NCBI GenBank assembly: GCA_000432335.1
Contig: HF995336.1
Coordinates: 1-16,713 of the forward strand
DNA length: 16,713 nt
Reading direction: 5' to 3'
Origin: Firmicutes bacterium CAG:646
GTDB lineage: Bacteria; Bacillota; Clostridia; Lachnospirales; Lachnospiraceae
Shown here one piece after another: positions 10,101 to 16,380 of the stretch. Under the pieces are notes generated by a model. It made no database searches. It saw nothing but the letters and a program-made list of their open reading frames with translations, and had not been told where the DNA came from. How positions within the stretch are numbered: position 1 is the stretch's first letter; every line of letters begins with the position of its first letter. Made by a program: the position numbers and the translations under genes.

Positions 10101-13008
10101 TGGTGCATCCGCTTATAACAGAAGGTCGAAGTCCCACCAGATTCAGAAGATCCATGTTGGTTACTTTACCATTTAACAACCCTGTAAGAAGATCCTTTAC
10201 AATTACCAGAAGTCCCTGGCTTTCATCAATATCCGCTACATCACCAAGAGTTGCTATACCGGCAAATCCTCCGGTATAATCTTTTCCAGATACAGCGCCA
10301 AGAGAGGAAATACTGCAGTCCACCGCATAACTATTTCGCATTTCTCCTATAAATCCGCCTGCATAACCACTTTCTTTAGATGAGGTTCCCTGTGCAGATA
10401 CGTTTACCGCTCCGTCGATTCTACAGTTCAGCATAACTGTATTGACCGGGAAATTTCCCATAAGTTCAATACCAAGGCTGCTTAATGCACCTACCACGAC
10501 TGCATTCGCAGAACGTCCCACAAATCCACCAGAACAGTCATTTCCGGACACTGTGGTACTTCCACCTACAGAACAGTTTTTCATCACTGCACCGATGGCT
10601 TCCCCGGCGAATCCACCGGTACTCTTCTGACCTGTAACAGAAGTGTCACCGCTTACAGAACAATTCTGGATACTTGGATTGACATAGCCTATCGGAATAA
10701 GATTTTTTACACTGAGTAATCCTCCATTTAAAAGGAGAGTCAGCAAATCACCGGCTCCAAGCAGAGGAATCAGATTCAGAATTTTGGTTAAAGTAGTAAC
10801 CAGGCCTCCTAATCCATTTGATATGAGGTCGTACTGTGTCATACCACTGACATAACCTGCGAAACCACCGGTTCGGTCATTTGCATTGGAAACTCCATGT
10901 AAATTTTCCACATTGCAGTTTTCAATCTGGATATTTCCTTTTACAACGCCAGCAAAGCCACCTGTTGCCAGAGATTGCGGATCCGGTTTCAGTCCACTTA
11001 AATTTCCAAGCAGGAGCTTCAGCACACCTCCAATCAAACTGATATTCTGTTTAACTTTTGTTGTAGTAGTAGAAACCGTCACATCAGAAAGGGTAATATT
11101 TTTCACAGTGATTGGATTTTGGGATATTGTAAGGGATGTAGAATATGGCGTTGTCAGATTTCTGAAAAATCCAATACCATATTCTGCCTGCTTGTCCTGA
11201 TCAACGGAAGTCGCCTGTGAAATATTGATATGGCTGATGGTTATACTCTGACCTTCAACCATTCCCTTTCGGCCTTCCATGTTTCCCTGATAATTGTCAA
11301 TAGGATCCCAATCATCATCTTCTCCATTAGAATTGGTCCCCTCTTTGGAAAGCTCAATATCACGAAAGATGATGTAATTCGCATCCTTGCTATATTTATA
11401 TCCGGTGCCTGCAATATTGGTATTGCTACTTTTGGATGTATCATAGGTAAGGACGTAAGTTTTGTTCGCATCAACCGTAATACTTTCCAGATTCGCATCA
11501 TCTGAAAAATCACTTTCATCCTCACCACTTGTAAAGGTTTCATCATTACTTCCTGTCTCAGCTGCTTCCTCGCTGTCTGGTGGAGTCATATCAATCGAAT
11601 TGCTGTCTTTTACAGCTGCATCGGCTTCAACAGATGCAGCTTCGGAAGCACTGGCAGTACTTTCTGTTGCAGTTACTGTCATATCAGCTGACTCCTGAAT
11701 CGTACTGCTCACATAGTGATATCGTTTTGTGGCACCCGTTCCTAACAAAGCCCCACCATCCTGCTCATCTGTATCTCCCAGCTTATGGTCACCTTTTTTA
11801 TTTCCATACAATTCTTTTCCAGACCAATTATATGTGTCATTAAACTTCACAATATCCGCATCACCCGGATAATACAGTTCTGTCTTGTATTCTGCTGTAT
11901 CCGCTGCCGGTTTCCAGTCTGTATATCCTCCTAACAATCCCGACTTTTTCTCTCTTGTTTCATACACTCGCCAGATTGGCTCTGTCACATCCGTATCTGT
12001 TCCGATTGCCCGAAGCTGTGTTTCATTTCCAATCAGAATATAATTTTTATCACCAATCTTTTTTACCACCTGACCGAAATAATTTCTTCCTTCATAGTCG
12101 GACGGATATGCGCTAGTAATATCCTGAGTTGTCTCCTCTGTCCCAGCCTTATTTGCAAGAAGCTCCGGTGTTTCTGTTGTAAATGAAGAAGCAAGCACAT
12201 AATTATGTGTTTTGCTGTAAGTAAGATAGGAACCATCTTCCAGTGTAAAAACCTGTCCCATTCCAACTTTTTCAGCAATATAATCCTCGCTCATTACAGG
12301 TTCGCTGTCTGAAGATTCCCCTTTCATCAATTCAAGCTGGTATCGGTTATACACATAAATCGTATCAGTCACTGAATCATATACTGTGTTGCCCGTGCGC
12401 TCTGATGATGAAGTGATGCTACCTGTAAAATCTGATGGGAAGTTCCAGACATTTTCATTATCTATTGGAATATCATTCATCAAACAATAGGAAGCGTCTG
12501 ATGCATAGGTAAGTTCTGCACCATCTGCAAGAACCTTATCCCCTTCACCAACATTTCCATCTTTGTCTCCGGAAAACATCTGTGTTCCTGTACCGATTTG
12601 CAGAAGTTGCTGGTAATTGTAGATACATATTTTTCCATCTTCATAATCTGGATTTGCTTCTTCCAAAGTATCTGAGGTGTTTTCATCCTCGATAATTGTT
12701 TCTTCTCCATCTGTAAATCCTTGATCTTCAGAATCACCAAATTCCTCTGTTACTTCAGAACTAATATCTGTATTTGGCTCTGATTCTCCTTCAAAAGAAT
12801 CAGGAATATCACTTTCCGTGATATCAGATATTTCAGATGTATCACTGCTGAAACCATCCTGTTCCGATATATCTGTAATTTCACTATTGGTCTGCACATT
12901 CATTCTTTCTGAATCTTCAGCATTCGCAACTACGACTTGCGAAGATAATAATGTAACACACAGAACAACTGCTGTAATTCGTCTTAAAACACTCAATTTC
13001 TTGTTCAT
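4153..13008 (-). CDS. Giant LPDTG-anchored surface adhesin with GLUG-like solenoid repeats
   Basis: A 2951-residue secreted wall protein, the likely pilus tip or ancillary adhesin. Signal peptide 1-30 (cleavage near ANA). Residues 31-125 are an acidic Ser/Thr/Asp linker. From about 125 to 600 come modules with 'IYNYQQL', 'VYNRYQL' and 'IGNETQL' strands and a W-D-P-I-D-N-Y-Q-G segment, interrupted near 436-509 by a second Ser/Asp/Glu-rich stretch. Residues 682 to about 2670 hold 35 copies of a (A/T/S)GG(F/Y)xG motif alternating in short and long modules, resembling GLUG-type beta-solenoid repeats. A non-repetitive region (about 2670-2800) precedes a Cna_B domain (2802-2911; candidate isopeptide residues Lys2807, Asn2910, Glu2887) and the sorting signal LPDTG at 2916-2920 with membrane segment and RRKKRK tail. 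The start lies 9 bp after the regulator's stop, with GAGGCG as ribosome site overlapping that stop. The frame is intact throughout. The ligand is unknown. Confidence 0.9.
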   Translation of the reverse strand: MNKKLSVLRRITAVVLCVTLLSSQVVVANAEDSERMNVQTNSEITDISEQDGFSSDTSEISDITESDIPDSFEGESEPNTDISSEVTEEFGDSEDQGFTDGEETIIEDENTSDTLEEANPDYEDGKICIYNYQQLLQIGTGTQMFSGDKDGNVGEGDKVLADGAELTYASDASYCLMNDIPIDNENVWNFPSDFTGSITSSSERTGNTVYDSVTDTIYVYNRYQLELMKGESSDSEPVMSEDYIAEKVGMGQVFTLEDGSYLTYSKTHNYVLASSFTTETPELLANKAGTEETTQDITSAYPSDYEGRNYFGQVVKKIGDKNYILIGNETQLRAIGTDTDVTEPIWRVYETREKKSGLLGGYTDWKPAADTAEYKTELYYPGDADIVKFNDTYNWSGKELYGNKKGDHKLGDTDEQDGGALLGTGATKRYHYVSSTIQESADMTVTATESTASASEAASVEADAAVKDSNSIDMTPPDSEEAAETGSNDETFTSGEDESDFSDDANLESITVDANKTYVLTYDTSKSSNTNIAGTGYKYSKDANYIIFRDIELSKEGTNSNGEDDDWDPIDNYQGNMEGRKGMVEGQSITISHINISQATSVDQDKQAEYGIGFFRNLTTPYSTSLTISQNPITVKNITLSDVTVSTTTTKVKQNISLIGGVLKLLLGNLSGLKPDPQSLATGGFAGVVKGNIQIENCNVENLHGVSNANDRTGGFAGYVSGMTQYDLISNGLGGLVTTLTKILNLIPLLGAGDLLTLLLNGGLLSVKNLIPIGYVNPSIQNCSVSGDTSVTGQKSTGGFAGEAIGAVMKNCSVGGSTTVSGNDCSGGFVGRSANAVVVGALSSLGIELMGNFPVNTVMLNCRIDGAVNVSAQGTSSKESGYAGGFIGEMRNSYAVDCSISSLGAVSGKDYTGGFAGIATLGDVADIDESQGLLVIVKDLLTGLLNGKVTNMDLLNLVGLRPSVISGCTIAGDSISVTANGKNAGGLVGYAGAVQISNTLELTDDSKSTTKAIQRMLNKTGVTYEFADRVNQINAVSSMKVSATENAGGILGYAKMTSVGDVLGGTVTAADYMRFECKDCSVNGGSSGLTVTASDKENGCAGGTIGYGTGGEVRRTSVTNLNSVTAGKCAGGFAGYFGSGTLANVGGIKLLGLPLLKIDSLLSVGQMIETFTVDSTVTGVSSGYSVSTENEQGYSGGFIGECISGRARNTQISNLKTVTASAASGKAGGFAGFAKAGDALASAGDSVTSSGLPAGIQLENLLGVVSALRPEFNNTSIAYVSNGSDPQVSADMAGGFVGDGQAVDINYGNNNSGFKADTNSEDGTTKGETGAIATTNITGLSYIKGTSYAGGFAGRLMPGDVAQTGSVKLLGLLNVNQLLSVMDVAYPRISDSSIEGNNLVVTASGKNDDVALGDAGGYIGNGKAVMVKNSDVTNVKEVTAPYHAGGYIGIMRSGSAAEAGDATGDLLNSVLGKILSLKELASVLQATSSKITNCKVAGTADGLTVTADRGFENAEGYAGGFVGEMQSGHVDNSANAVDSGKGTAVENLLKVEGLRYAGGFGGLVKAGAVAEIGAKSSILTKLVDLTGLLSLVNAFVPVISNASVNSVEKGFTVTVTGTLEKDSTNDADAGSAGGFIGCGTGVQISNSDVNKLQHTGVSEPKNLQQEDGSSYYGSDSAYAVSGYRYAGGYIGKAAMGSTAAIGGASVLDHVLSATNLLSALTVVASIIDSSDVYGAIGGFNVLATDGDGDTGKAGGYAGELLGVHIQNSNSYNFAHIIGRESAGGYVGTMEPGSAADVVDGLSALGGLIKADNLLGVLQAFVPVIKNSETTSIPCGGAVRAQAESDDGIYRGLAGGYAGYNYGGQIWGNNTDNWKGSEYTGTVRECAAYRIRSVYGTEYAGGYTGLMRCANVADTGSLKVLFGLIKLDNPLTLLQAVYPTEKNTAVYGPLRGLDTDTWNKWVGAVGSYGSYGNKLQALGEVNDQEQLDEIISQYAYGYAVTAGRSILANKATQGGSAGGYVGRMEGGTVTNGTATDLQSAEAYRCSGGFAGEMLTGSVANTGDVSLAGLKIIGADSLAALKTFVPVVKQSHVEGYRSGARIRATGIADKDPAGFAGGYVGRMIGGQIWGDGTNSCSITNLRRVDGTFYVGGFAGKVDPGSVAAIDTATKQGLLNKLLDVLRVNAPAELIKVLNATVSTIRCASVSAWDDWGVIVNGTYQNGSNTGYAKAAGGFAGSLCGAILGEKDNPGSEIRADKIRSVVAGEYAGGCFGIADVSGAANISAGNETSVLQYLLKLGRTDVLDAFRSYVYYGNVTGSPDAGLGVSANTATDAGQNNQVTYSGTAGGFGGSLLNGSVKNSSVTGLNYVTGLNSVGGFVGYSGKSGVVKMEKLDVLGDKFGQLLGGALGVLDIFGSHIDDSSVTGVPGGYTVQSKGGKEQIAGGFIGYANLARMSGCNAGDDQNQENSLKLVESGGTAGGFAGRTSFAYLADVKLDSTVVDALFVVLNRLVRALYLDKIQDSDLLHINLGIVKVDALYEGNLLHVNLLGLDISVGLSKKSTENDQQTDFAIIKIGDSSIKLPCDKNGIITRDNDVKSNISVNLIKANRTKITDSNVYGISTGYDVYAGGAGNDVDGGAKDGRSGGFVGYNDEGLLKNNNMYYCDVVRGTSKLVGPFSGKSDLNSVYDFNTKAGVEGENNNYRIYRKPAISFDEIKKNSKLLTDTFSQENGWSIFSVKHVVQVDEYNTLQNAVMATKDSSETADLNAYVSDAKAVLMSDAKTTVNTGDSTSPEPSDTQDPCDEFVNLTINKVWKDFRNMDNIRPDTIKVTISRSWTDAEGTKHTEVVPGYENYEIKGDISKSTWQKVVETLPAYIKDDAEKPHYYEYSVTETEINGYTTTIKSSDDGFTFTIINRHFALLPDTGGEGIMMFIIAGGLLLAFLLYTGRRKKRKQTM
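5000..10965 (-). repeat. Coding tandem array of 35 GG(F/Y)xG modules in short/long alternation
   Basis: Read in protein, the array runs from residue 682 (TGGFAG) to the last motif near 2640 (SGGFVG). Odd-numbered modules are mostly short, about 29 residues (AGGFIG...NSxVxxLxxVxGxxY). Even-numbered ones are long, about 54-117 residues, and usually carry a Leu-rich segment followed by 'xxFxPxIxxSxVxG' and a 'VxAxGK' strand. The alternation holds along the whole array, although modules 7, 13 and 19 are short-type units with inserts. DNA identity between copies is low, so the array is old and unlikely to recombine freely. Confidence 0.8.
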
Positions 13009-13017
13009 AAAATCGCC

Positions 13018-14484
13018 TCAAATCTTCTGTCGTGCTTGACTTTTTGTTACTTTTAACCACTCTGGCTGCTTTGCTGCCGCCGTCAAGCACTGGATCAGTT
13101 TTTTAGAAAATGCTCCGCATTCACCATTTGAAATCATCCGTATTGCTTCTTCAGGTTCATACTTTCTTTTGTATGGCCGATCATTGATCAATGCATCGTA
13201 AGCATCAACAATCCCAACAACCTGTGCACACATTGGAATTGCATTTCCTTTTAAACCGTCTGGATATCCTGATCCATCATATCTTTCATGGTGATGTCTG
13301 CATATTTCATAGCTATATTTGTTCAGCTTTTCCGTTGTTATCCCCTCTGGGAATCTCTGGGTCATCGCTGCACCTACTAATGGATGTTGCTTTACTACAC
13401 TCATTTCTTCATCCGTCAATTTTCCATTTTTATTTAAAATTTCAATTGGTACTTTTATATTTCCAATATCATGAATCGGTGCTAGATGAGCTACAGACGT
13501 AATTTCTTCATCTGTAATTCCATATTCCGGATATTTTTTCTGTAATTGAAGATATATCTGTTTCGTATAGAAACTGATATCGTCTTGATATCCTGATTCA
13601 ACTAACTGATTATGATTCAATACAGTAGTTAAAAGTGATACCATATCCCAATACTGCTTTGCCATATCCTGTTCTTTTTTTATGAGTTCCCGTTCCATCT
13701 TTATAACTGTGTTCTGGATAATCTTCTCATTATGTAAGGTAATAATTGCAGTATTCTCATTTGCATCTATATATTTTTTTGCTTCCATCCAAATATATGC
13801 ATTCTTATCTTTTCCCGTAATTCTGCGATACGGAAGATCCTTTTCCATACATCCATCAACTAGTCTTTCTTCTAATCCTTCACTTGACAAGAAGTCATAA
13901 ACCATTTTTTTGTCAGAAGCATACACATATCTTTCTACATACTGGCTTATGAACTCTTCATAGCTTTCTGTATTTTTTACTCTCTCATACACTTCACGGA
14001 TATGCGAGTACACACACTCGTAGCTTTTTTCCTTTAAGTTCAGCTTTAACACAACATAAAATCGTCCAAAATATTCATCTTCTCCAGGGCGGATAACGTC
14101 TGAAACCTTTACGCTCTCTAATTTATTATTGTATGTATTCTGCAAACTCAACAAGATTTTATGTATCTTGCAGGTATCTTCTAAATTTCTGGAACAAAAA
14201 CGATCTTCTTCCAAACAACGATTAATTGCCATTGTTTCCTCTACACACGATATAATTTCCATCAAAGAAATGTTCTCCGGTTGTTTTGCCAGCATATAGC
14301 CGCCATTTGTACCTTCACAGGCAGTGACTATTTTTGCATCTTTCAGTTTTTTTGCTATTTTAGGAACATAATTAGCAGAAACATTTAGCTTCCGTGACAA
14401 TTCCGATGTAGATACCATCCGTTCCTGTGCTGCTAAGTAACATACGATTCTAATTGCGTAATCCGTCGAATTTTTCAGTTGCAT
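13018..14484 (-). CDS. Rrf2 DNA-binding regulator fused to PAS-like and HD-GYP domains
   Basis: A 488-residue fusion. Residues 1-131 are an Rrf2-family winged helix (wing EGTNGGYMLA, 57-66) with Cys90, Cys97 and Cys105 placed like the Fe-S ligands of IscR/NsrR-type members. Residues about 138-255 resemble the PAS-like domain common in clostridial signalling proteins (FYVVLKLN..., an EEFISQYV helix, then YRRITG and a YIWMEAKKY strand). A charged helix (about 255-290) leads into an HD-GYP domain (about 292-475) with HDIG at 338-341, His367, HHHERYDGSGYPDG at 397-410 and Asp427. HD-GYP enzymes hydrolyse cyclic-di-GMP. Two departures from the usual pattern are Gln300 where the 'ExxxH' His normally sits (Glu296 is kept) and HDIGN for HDIGK. 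Ribosome site GAGGG is 7 bases before the ATG. It is the first gene of the pilus transcript and probably regulates it; target and activity are inferred. Confidence 0.88.
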   Translation of the reverse strand: MQLKNSTDYAIRIVCYLAAQERMVSTSELSRKLNVSANYVPKIAKKLKDAKIVTACEGTNGGYMLAKQPENISLMEIISCVEETMAINRCLEEDRFCSRNLEDTCKIHKILLSLQNTYNNKLESVKVSDVIRPGEDEYFGRFYVVLKLNLKEKSYECVYSHIREVYERVKNTESYEEFISQYVERYVYASDKKMVYDFLSSEGLEERLVDGCMEKDLPYRRITGKDKNAYIWMEAKKYIDANENTAIITLHNEKIIQNTVIKMERELIKKEQDMAKQYWDMVSLLTTVLNHNQLVESGYQDDISFYTKQIYLQLQKKYPEYGITDEEITSVAHLAPIHDIGNIKVPIEILNKNGKLTDEEMSVVKQHPLVGAAMTQRFPEGITTEKLNKYSYEICRHHHERYDGSGYPDGLKGNAIPMCAQVVGIVDAYDALINDRPYKRKYEPEEAIRMISNGECGAFSKKLIQCLTAAAKQPEWLKVTKSQARQKI

Positions 14485-14528
14485 CGTTATCCCTCTAATC
14501 TAAACCCTGCGAAGTCTTAGTTTATATC

Positions 14529-14552
14529 AAAAAAAATATCAAGAATTGATAT
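14529..14552 (-). terminator. Attenuator-like hairpin with U8 run in the operon leader
   Basis: On the minus strand ATATCAA (14552-14546) pairs with TTGATAT (14542-14536) around TTC, directly followed by eight T (14536-14529). A second TTGATAT (14530-14524) after the T-run could compete for the first arm. The stem is short and AU-rich, so termination would be weak. It lies about 45 bases before the regulator's start codon, where partial termination would set the level of the whole operon. Confidence 0.4.
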
Positions 14553-14567
14553 CTTCAATGTTTTTCG

Positions 14568-14587
14568 CTGATAATCTTTCTTATCAG
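14568..14587 (-). promoter_or_regulatory. Operator-like inverted repeat at the operon transcription start
   Basis: CTGATAA and TTATCAG form a perfect 7-bp inverted repeat with a 6-base spacer. It begins about 8 bases after the -10 box, covering the expected transcription start. This is a good place for autorepression by the Rrf2-type protein encoded next. It could equally form an RNA hairpin at the 5' end of the transcript. Confidence 0.45.
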
Positions 14588-14594
14588 TTTCGGT

Positions 14595-14623
14595 ATTATA
14601 CGCTATTAAATTTATAAATATAA
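14595..14623 (-). promoter_or_regulatory. Probable promoter of the regulator-pilus operon
   Basis: Minus strand 14600-14595 is a perfect TATAAT. At 17-bp spacing the -35 position (14623-14618) reads TTATAT, a poor match, so the promoter probably needs an activator or relies on the AT-rich upstream DNA. The predicted start is near 14588, leaving a leader of about 104 bases. It is the only good promoter I see for the downstream pilus genes. Confidence 0.5.
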
Positions 14624-14688
14624 TGCGCAACGGACGAAAATTTTTTAACGTTTTTTTGTTCGAAGTGCTCCATTTGCGATAAATTGAC

Positions 14689-14721
14689 AAAAAAACGAAC
14701 CACACTAACCATGTGATTCGT
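14689..14721 (-). terminator. Rho-independent terminator of the PucR-type gene
   Basis: Minus strand ACGAATCACA (14721-14712) pairs with TGTGGTTCGT (14704-14695), ten pairs with one U-G, 7-base loop, followed by T7 (14695-14689). It begins about 6 bases after the stop codon and separates this gene from the pilus operon promoter. Confidence 0.9.
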
Positions 14722-14727
14722 TATCTT

Positions 14728-16380
14728 TTATAACAATTCAAATATTTTTAATATAATAATTCCATTTCGGACAGCTAGCATCTCAGCTATGTTATCGAAG
14801 TCCATCCCCGTTAGTTTTACTATTTTTTGCAAACGATACGAAACTGTCCGGGCATGCACGCCCATTAGTTCAGAAGCTTTTCGAATACTCTGTTTATTAT
14901 TCAGATAGCATTCCAGCGTATCAATCAGTTCTCCATTTTTCTGAATATCATACTGATGAATTTCATGCACTGTATCTGGTATATATGTTCTTAATTGCTT
15001 TTTATCCTTAATATTTACAAAAATGTGAAAAAACCCTAATCTCGAACAATCCACTACTGTTTTATTTGTATCTCCTACTATTTTTCTAATGACATCAATA
15101 TACTCTATTGCAATTTTTGAGTCTGCGAAAGATTCTTTCAGATTATGGTAACCCTTAACCTTATTTCCTACCCCAATCAGAAATTCGTATTTCGATTTTT
15201 CTTCTTTCAATTGCTCTTGTATCATTCTTTGGAACTCTTCCAGTTTTTTTCTTAAATCCTGTTTTCCTTCTGTCCTGTTTTCTTTATGAATATATGTAAC
15301 CTGGTTCGTGTTACAATAAATATACTCTCTCGGTACGAAATCTAAAATTGCTTTTTCTATAACCTCCATCTTTTTTCTTTGAAAAACAGTAAAATTATCT
15401 TTATACTTTTCAGTTTTCAAATAACAGGTGACAACTCTATAATCTTCAGTCACACCAAGTTTAAGCAAGCTTGCAACATCTTCTTCTTCCGCTTCAGACA
15501 AGGATCCATTTAACAATCTGTACTCCAAATCTCTATGATATTTTTTCTCCATATTTTTATCAGTTACAATTTGAGTCAGAACATATAATAAAAGCGGCAT
15601 TAAACTATCTAATGTTATAAAATCCAGTTCTCTTAATGGTCCACTCACTTCCGAAACCACCAAATAAAACGTGCACTGGTTTAAAATGTTGATTTTTCTA
15701 ATATACTCAATATTTTTTCTCTTTTGCCGCATATATTCATATCTCGAAATAATGTTGGGAACATACTTTTCATAACCATCTGCGATTATTAAATCACTTT
15801 CTTCTGATGTGCCTGAATACATGTAGTGGAAATCTTCATCATACAAAGCTATTGGATTCCCAAGTATCCTCCCTGCTCTGTCAAACAGATTCTCTAATGA
15901 TCTGTACTCACTAATTCCTTCTGGAAAAAGGCGATTAAATTCATCACGTGTCATTTTAGAGTAGACTGCTTTTGCAATTTCTATATTTAATACCTGCGGC
16001 AGCAAATATTTAATAATCGGCCAATAGTTAAAATCCTGTGGAATCTCTAAAACCGGAATACTATGTTCATTGCAAAAAAGCAATAAAGTTTCAAACAGCT
16101 CATTTTGATGTGGTGTATTTTGAATTCTTTTCACAATAAACCCGCTTACCTGTTTTTTATTTAATTCTTCCAAATGACTTAGCATCATACGCTCATCCAG
16201 CTTTTCATAAATCATCAGAGATGTCAGAAGGAGTTCACCTCCCACCAGAAATTTTTCCATATCCGGCGCTGCAATAATCCGAGCCCCTTTTATTTCTCTA
16301 TTGATTCCTGAATTGTCACTAATTAATTTCATTCCTGGGAATTTGTTCGAGTCGATAAAGTCTTTTACTGTGTATCCCAT
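14728..16380 (-). CDS. PucR-family transcriptional regulator
   Basis: A 550-residue regulator counted from ATG 16380. The N-terminal PucR sensor domain (about 2-125) starts MGYTVKDFI and contains the GGELLLTSL strand typical of the family. A GAF-like middle (about 160-280) follows. A CdaR/GGDEF-like domain (about 285-435) includes FLIGVGNKVKGYHNLKESF. The C-terminal PucR helix-turn-helix (about 484-544) includes NNKQSIRKASELMGVHARTV and RLQKI. Family members sense small molecules and control purine, amino-acid or similar catabolic genes; the ligand here is unknown. A start at 16398 is possible but has no ribosome site, whereas GGAGG (16396-16392) lies 11 bases before ATG 16380, slightly long. 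A terminator directly follows, so it is not part of the pilus operon. The divergent gene starting at 16679 is the natural candidate target. By eye it is more AT-rich than the pilus genes. Confidence 0.88.
   Translation of the reverse strand: MGYTVKDFIDSNKFPGMKLISDNSGINREIKGARIIAAPDMEKFLVGGELLLTSLMIYEKLDERMMLSHLEELNKKQVSGFIVKRIQNTPHQNELFETLLLFCNEHSIPVLEIPQDFNYWPIIKYLLPQVLNIEIAKAVYSKMTRDEFNRLFPEGISEYRSLENLFDRAGRILGNPIALYDEDFHYMYSGTSEESDLIIADGYEKYVPNIISRYEYMRQKRKNIEYIRKINILNQCTFYLVVSEVSGPLRELDFITLDSLMPLLLYVLTQIVTDKNMEKKYHRDLEYRLLNGSLSEAEEEDVASLLKLGVTEDYRVVTCYLKTEKYKDNFTVFQRKKMEVIEKAILDFVPREYIYCNTNQVTYIHKENRTEGKQDLRKKLEEFQRMIQEQLKEEKSKYEFLIGVGNKVKGYHNLKESFADSKIAIEYIDVIRKIVGDTNKTVVDCSRLGFFHIFVNIKDKKQLRTYIPDTVHEIHQYDIQKNGELIDTLECYLNNKQSIRKASELMGVHARTVSYRLQKIVKLTGMDFDNIAEMLAVRNGIIILKIFELL

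Noticed and set aside
5000..11000. Regular recurrence of similar DNA (CC-x-CC-GC-type clusters) that might suggest a CRISPR or noncoding repeat array
   Set aside because: The recurring bases are the codons for GG(F/Y)xG in one long open frame, the spacing is variable, and no exact repeat and spacer pattern exists.
6174..11843. Several plus-strand ORFs of 60-130 codons inside the giant gene
   Set aside because: They are shadows of the repetitive minus-strand frame: no ribosome sites, Pro/Ser-rich mirror composition and starts at arbitrary points.
14517..14705. 62-codon minus-strand ORF between the PucR-type and Rrf2-type genes
   Set aside because: It runs through the T-run of one terminator, the TATAAT promoter and the leader hairpins, has no ribosome site, and its product is rich in Lys, Ile and Asn as expected from AT-rich noncoding DNA.
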